From assembly GCA_012728995.1 (NCBI GenBank), contig JAAYEB010000478.1, positions 1 through 36,933 of the forward strand: 36,933 nucleotides of DNA. The letters run 5' to 3'. A program made the position numbers and the translations under genes. Numbering within the stretch: position 1 is the stretch's first letter; the number at the start of each line of letters is the position of its first letter. This DNA is from Fibrobacter sp. GTDB lineage: Bacteria; Fibrobacterota; Chitinivibrionia; Chitinivibrionales; Chitinispirillaceae. Shown here one piece after another: positions 33,553 to 36,933 of this stretch. Below the pieces are notes generated by a model that did not search any database, had not been told where the DNA came from, and saw only the letters and a list, made by a program, of their open reading frames with translations.

Positions 33553-36156
33553 ATGCTTAAAAGTTTCAAGGCGAATATAATCTTCTGTTTTTTTCTGGTA
33601 GAGTTTCAGGTTTTCTCTCAAGAGATAATGCTTAACGAGATAATGTCTTCAAATAGTAAAACCATATCGGATGAAGACGGAGAATTTTGTGACTGGATAG
33701 AAATCTTAAATCAAGGAGATTTAGAAGTAAATCTCAGGGGTTATGGTTTATCTGATTCAAAAAAGGATCCCTTAAAATGGGTGTTTCCTGATGTTACCTT
33801 GCTATCAGGACAGTATATGATTGTATGGGCGTCAGGTAAAAATAGAAAAGATACAGACAATCCGCTGCATACAAATTTCAAGATTGATGCTTCCGGAGAA
33901 CAGGTAACACTTGCCCTTCCGTTTGGAACTGTAATCGATTTCTTTCCCGAAAAACCTTTACCCGTCGATATCTCCTGCGGTAGAAAACCGAATGATAAGA
34001 AGGGGTGGTATTTATTTTCGGAACCGACACCAGGAGAAAAAAACGATACTGAAGAAAAAACCGGGATACTCGAACCACCTTGTTTTTCTGCTGCTCCGGG
34101 TATTTACAGTAGGCCAGTAGTACTTCATCGGCCTGAATATGATGATGATAATATAATAGTTCGCTTTACTATGGATGGGTCGGAACCATCGGATATTTCA
34201 CCAATTTTTCAAGATAGTCTGATAATAACAGACAGATCAGATCTGGATAATGATATCTCGGATATTCCCACCGTTATTGAAGGTCTTCGTGACCATGAGT
34301 GGACCAAGCCCCCCAGGGTAGCTAAAGGAACCGTTGTAAGAATGGCTGCTTTTTCGGAAAATTTTATTCCAAGTAAAACTGTTACCGGTTCTTTTTTTGT
34401 TTTTGACAAGGGTGCCCGAAGGTATTCGATGCCGGTTGCTTCTGTTGTATCAGATAAAGATAACTTTTTTAACAATGAGACTGGTATTTACATCCCCGGA
34501 AATTACCATCTTAAAGGTAAAGAATGGGAGAGAGATGGAAACATTGAATTTTTTAGTACGGATGGTTCCCGGATTCTTTCACATGAGGTTGATTATAGAA
34601 TTCATGGTCACGGATCGGTTAATTTTCCTCAGAAATCATTAAGAATTTTTGCAAGAGGCCAATCTGGTGATGAAACTTTTAGATACCCTTTTTTCAGGAA
34701 TAAACCATTTGACAGTTACAGATGTCTGTTATTAAGAAATTCCGGTAATGATTTTTCAAGCACAATGTTTCGTGATGGTATAGCTCAGTTAATGGTTGAC
34801 CACCTGGATTTTGACACACAGGGATTTGTTCCACATATTGTTTTTATCAATGGAGAATACTGGGGAATTCAAAACTTAAGAGAACGCTATGATAAATATT
34901 ATTTGCAAAGAGTATATGGTGCAGATCCGGAAAATATTGATTACGTGTCATACCTGTCCCTGATGGGGAACAATGGAGTAGAAGTTTCTGAAGGTGATAC
35001 TGCGTATTATAATGAAATGATGAGATTTATGCAAAACAATGACATTACTGAGGATGATAATTATGAAAAGATTAACACCTATGTGGATTTGAATAACTTT
35101 CTTGATTATATATCTACCAACATATACTTACAAAATACCGACTGGCTGATCAATAATTTCTCTTTCTGGAGAGTCCGAAAACCATATGATCCAGATGCTC
35201 CCACGGGGCTTGATGGCAGATTCAGGTGGCTGTTGTTTGATACTGATTTTTCGTTTGGGCTTCATAATCAGGATCCTGACATGATATCTTTCATAGAAAG
35301 AATGGATTGTCCACTGCTTACTGGCTTGCTAACAAATGACAAATTCAGAACAGAATTCATAAACCGTCAGGCTGATCTGATAAATTCAGCATTTGTTGAG
35401 CATCGGGTGCTTTTTATGATCGACAGTATTCAGGAAATATTTGAACCGGAAATTGAAGAACATATACAACGATGGGGATATCTTGAAAATAAGGAAGAAT
35501 GGTTAACCAATGTAGAGAATATAAAAAATTCAATACGCACCAGGCCTTCCCAGATGTACCAGCATTTAATGGAACATTATCAGTTACCAGGAATATCAGA
35601 AGTCGTAATCAAAAATGATATCTTAAAAGGAAATGTAAAAATTAATTCTCTTGTTTTAAATAAAGATCTGCCGGGTGTCAACAAAGAAGTCTATCCATGG
35701 ATCGGTACTTATTTTAATGGTAATTCAATACGTTTACAGGTGATATGTAATGATGGATACAGGTTAAAAAAGTGGATTGTGAATGATGTGGAATATACGG
35801 ATAGTATTATTGAAATTGATCCCGGAAAAGGACTGTTAGTGGAAGCAGAGTATGATATCTTATCAATAAAAAATTCTGGCTACAAGAATGCCTTCAAGAC
35901 CCAAATTATCAAAAATCATCCTAATCCGTTTAACAAGACAACAGTAATTAAATTTGCATTATCCCGAAAAAATCATGCGATACTGGAAATATATGACATA
36001 AAAGGCAAAAAAATTGACAGGATCCTTGATAAAGAATTATCACCAGGAACTCATGCTTCAATTTGGGATGGTTCGGGATTTAAATCAGGCATATATTTGT
36101 GTGTTTTAAAAATTGATAATAAAGTGTTTAGACTAAAATTGCAGTTGATTCGTTAA
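33553..36156 (+). CDS. Secreted lamin-tail/CotH protein with T9SS-like C-terminus
   Basis: The 867-residue exported protein has a signal peptide (to about FSQ, residue 23), then a lamin-tail domain (about 25-140; LNEIMSSNS, DWIEILNQG, LRGYGLSDS), and a chitobiase-C-terminal-like fold (about 170-290; FTMDGSEPSDISPIF). The CotH domain follows (about 295-690; VDYRIHGHGSVNFPQKSLRI, LRNSGND, FINGEYWGIQNLRERYDKYY, LLFDTDFSFG). After it come a beta-rich repeat (KKWIVNDVEY) and a C-terminal T9SS/FlgD-like domain (NHPNPFNKTTVIKFALSR, IYDIKGKK, WDGSGFKSGIY). CotH of Bacillus is a protein kinase; the role of secreted FCB homologues is unknown. The ATG at 33553 is used; a TTG at 33547 adds two residues. 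Confidence 0.88.
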   Translation: MLKSFKANIIFCFFLVEFQVFSQEIMLNEIMSSNSKTISDEDGEFCDWIEILNQGDLEVNLRGYGLSDSKKDPLKWVFPDVTLLSGQYMIVWASGKNRKDTDNPLHTNFKIDASGEQVTLALPFGTVIDFFPEKPLPVDISCGRKPNDKKGWYLFSEPTPGEKNDTEEKTGILEPPCFSAAPGIYSRPVVLHRPEYDDDNIIVRFTMDGSEPSDISPIFQDSLIITDRSDLDNDISDIPTVIEGLRDHEWTKPPRVAKGTVVRMAAFSENFIPSKTVTGSFFVFDKGARRYSMPVASVVSDKDNFFNNETGIYIPGNYHLKGKEWERDGNIEFFSTDGSRILSHEVDYRIHGHGSVNFPQKSLRIFARGQSGDETFRYPFFRNKPFDSYRCLLLRNSGNDFSSTMFRDGIAQLMVDHLDFDTQGFVPHIVFINGEYWGIQNLRERYDKYYLQRVYGADPENIDYVSYLSLMGNNGVEVSEGDTAYYNEMMRFMQNNDITEDDNYEKINTYVDLNNFLDYISTNIYLQNTDWLINNFSFWRVRKPYDPDAPTGLDGRFRWLLFDTDFSFGLHNQDPDMISFIERMDCPLLTGLLTNDKFRTEFINRQADLINSAFVEHRVLFMIDSIQEIFEPEIEEHIQRWGYLENKEEWLTNVENIKNSIRTRPSQMYQHLMEHYQLPGISEVVIKNDILKGNVKINSLVLNKDLPGVNKEVYPWIGTYFNGNSIRLQVICNDGYRLKKWIVNDVEYTDSIIEIDPGKGLLVEAEYDILSIKNSGYKNAFKTQIIKNHPNPFNKTTVIKFALSRKNHAILEIYDIKGKKIDRILDKELSPGTHASIWDGSGFKSGIYLCVLKIDNKVFRLKLQLIR

Positions 36157-36264
36157 CTACTACCAGTTTTGCACAATTGTAATAAATGAATGATATATAT
36201 TAATTCCATAACCATTTCCATTTCGGGAAAATTCAAAATGTATTTGAACTTAACTTAATAATAC

Positions 36265-36933
36265 ATGGAAATACAATTGAAAAGAATAATATTATTTCTG
36301 TTTTTATTTCAATCAAGCATCTTTTCTCAGACGGTAATACTTAACGAGATAATGTCTTCAAATAGTAAAACACTATCGGATGAAGACGGAGAATTTAGTG
36401 ACTGGATAGAGATCTACAACCATGGAAAAACAGATATAAATTTAAAGGGGTATGGTTTATCTGACTCAAAAAGTGATCCTTTAAAATGGGTGTTTCCCGA
36501 TGTTACCATATCATCGGGGCAATATATGATTGTATGGGCTTCAGGCAAAAACAGAAAAGATCCAGCAAACCCTTTACATACAAGTTTTAAAATAGATGCT
36601 TCAGGTGAGCAGATAACTATTGCAATTCCTGTTGGAACAATAATTGATTATTTTCCCGAAAAATCTTTACCTGTCGATATTTCCTGCGGCAGAAAACCAG
36701 ATGATGAAAACTGGTATTATTTCTCTGAACCAACACCCGGTAAGATAAACAGTACAAAGTCTGGTACAGGAATTCTTGATCCACCATCTTTTTCTGTTTC
36801 TCCCGGTGTTTACAGTAGCCCGGTAATACTTCATCGGCCTCAGTATGATGAAAATGTAATAATCCGATATACACTGAATGGATCTGAACCTACAGATATT
36901 TCACCGGTTTTTGAAGACAGTCTTGTTATAACA
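36265..36933 (+). CDS. Second lamin-tail/CotH-type protein, cut by the window end
   Basis: The frame runs 223 codons from the ATG at 36265 to the end of the window. It has a signal peptide (IILFLFLFQSSIFSQ) followed by the same lamin-tail domain as the preceding gene (LNEIMSSNSKTLSDEDGEFS, DWIEIYNHG, LKGYGLSDSKSDP) and the start of the chitobiase-like domain (YTLNGSEPTDISPVF). It is a tandem paralogue; protein identity is high over this part, while the signal peptides and leaders differ. The CotH and C-terminal domains are expected beyond the edge but are not visible. It begins 108 bases after its neighbour's stop and no clear ribosome binding site was seen. Confidence 0.85.
   Translation, partial: MEIQLKRIILFLFLFQSSIFSQTVILNEIMSSNSKTLSDEDGEFSDWIEIYNHGKTDINLKGYGLSDSKSDPLKWVFPDVTISSGQYMIVWASGKNRKDPANPLHTSFKIDASGEQITIAIPVGTIIDYFPEKSLPVDISCGRKPDDENWYYFSEPTPGKINSTKSGTGILDPPSFSVSPGVYSSPVILHRPQYDENVIIRYTLNGSEPTDISPVFEDSLVIT

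Noticed and set aside
1-36933. CRISPR arrays, rRNA, tRNA or known riboswitches
   Set aside because: No regularly spaced repeats, no cloverleaf and no known aptamer core was recognised by eye; a covariance search was not possible here.

Overview
The window reads as chromosomal DNA of an AT-rich diderm bacterium of the Fibrobacteres-Chlorobi-Bacteroidetes (FCB) type, possibly Fibrobacterota/Chitinispirillia-like. This rests on a TonB-dependent receptor, a Wzi-like outer-membrane barrel, and a secreted lamin-tail/CotH protein ending in a 'NPFN...' T9SS/FlgD-like C-terminal domain. The phylum is inferred from protein style, not from a marker gene.

Bases 1-331 hold the last codons of a truncated ORF overlapping a perfect 13-bp inverted repeat (a probable mobile-element end), then an AT-rich leader. 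Bases 332-11265 are one closely packed + strand surface-polymer operon: Wzz-like protein, Wzx-like flippase, TagD-like glycerol-3-phosphate cytidylyltransferase, LicD-like phosphotransferase, LicC-like nucleotidyltransferase, GpsA-like dehydrogenase, two TagB/TagF-like CDP-glycerol glycerophosphotransferases, a Wzy/ligase-like membrane protein, a GT4-like glycosyltransferase and a WecG/TagA glycosyltransferase. Together they suggest a teichoic-acid-like glycerol-phosphate polymer or decoration made in a diderm, built on a lipid carrier, flipped, polymerised and length-controlled.

Bases 11266-11766 have no convincing gene but contain an RNA-like inverted repeat. Bases 11767-18299 (+) carry a SpoIIE phosphatase fused to an HATPase domain, a divergent CoaE, a TonB/AgmX-C-terminal-like envelope protein, the polyprenyl-phosphate sugar-1-phosphate transferase that probably starts polymer synthesis, Wzi, and a YkgJ cysteine-cluster protein. 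Convergent to these, on the minus strand, are a GT4 glycosyltransferase, a polysaccharide deacetylase, a TonB-dependent receptor, an orphan ABC-type substrate-binding protein and a small, apparently interrupted secreted ORF.

Bases 25265-33399 hold a small outer-membrane barrel candidate, a soluble PAS histidine kinase, and a housekeeping minus-strand operon rel - DUF4388 membrane protein - prs - RluA/RluD pseudouridine synthase. The rel leader has overlapping, mutually exclusive hairpins, one of which covers the ribosome binding site. Divergent from rel is uvsE (UV damage endonuclease). Bases 33553-36933 hold two tandem paralogous LTD/CotH secreted proteins, the second cut by the window end, with stretches nearly identical at the nucleotide level.

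The most promising unusual systems are the teichoic-acid-like operon, the rel leader, and the TonB receptor/substrate-binding protein/interrupted small ORF unit. No CRISPR array, rRNA or tRNA was recognised.
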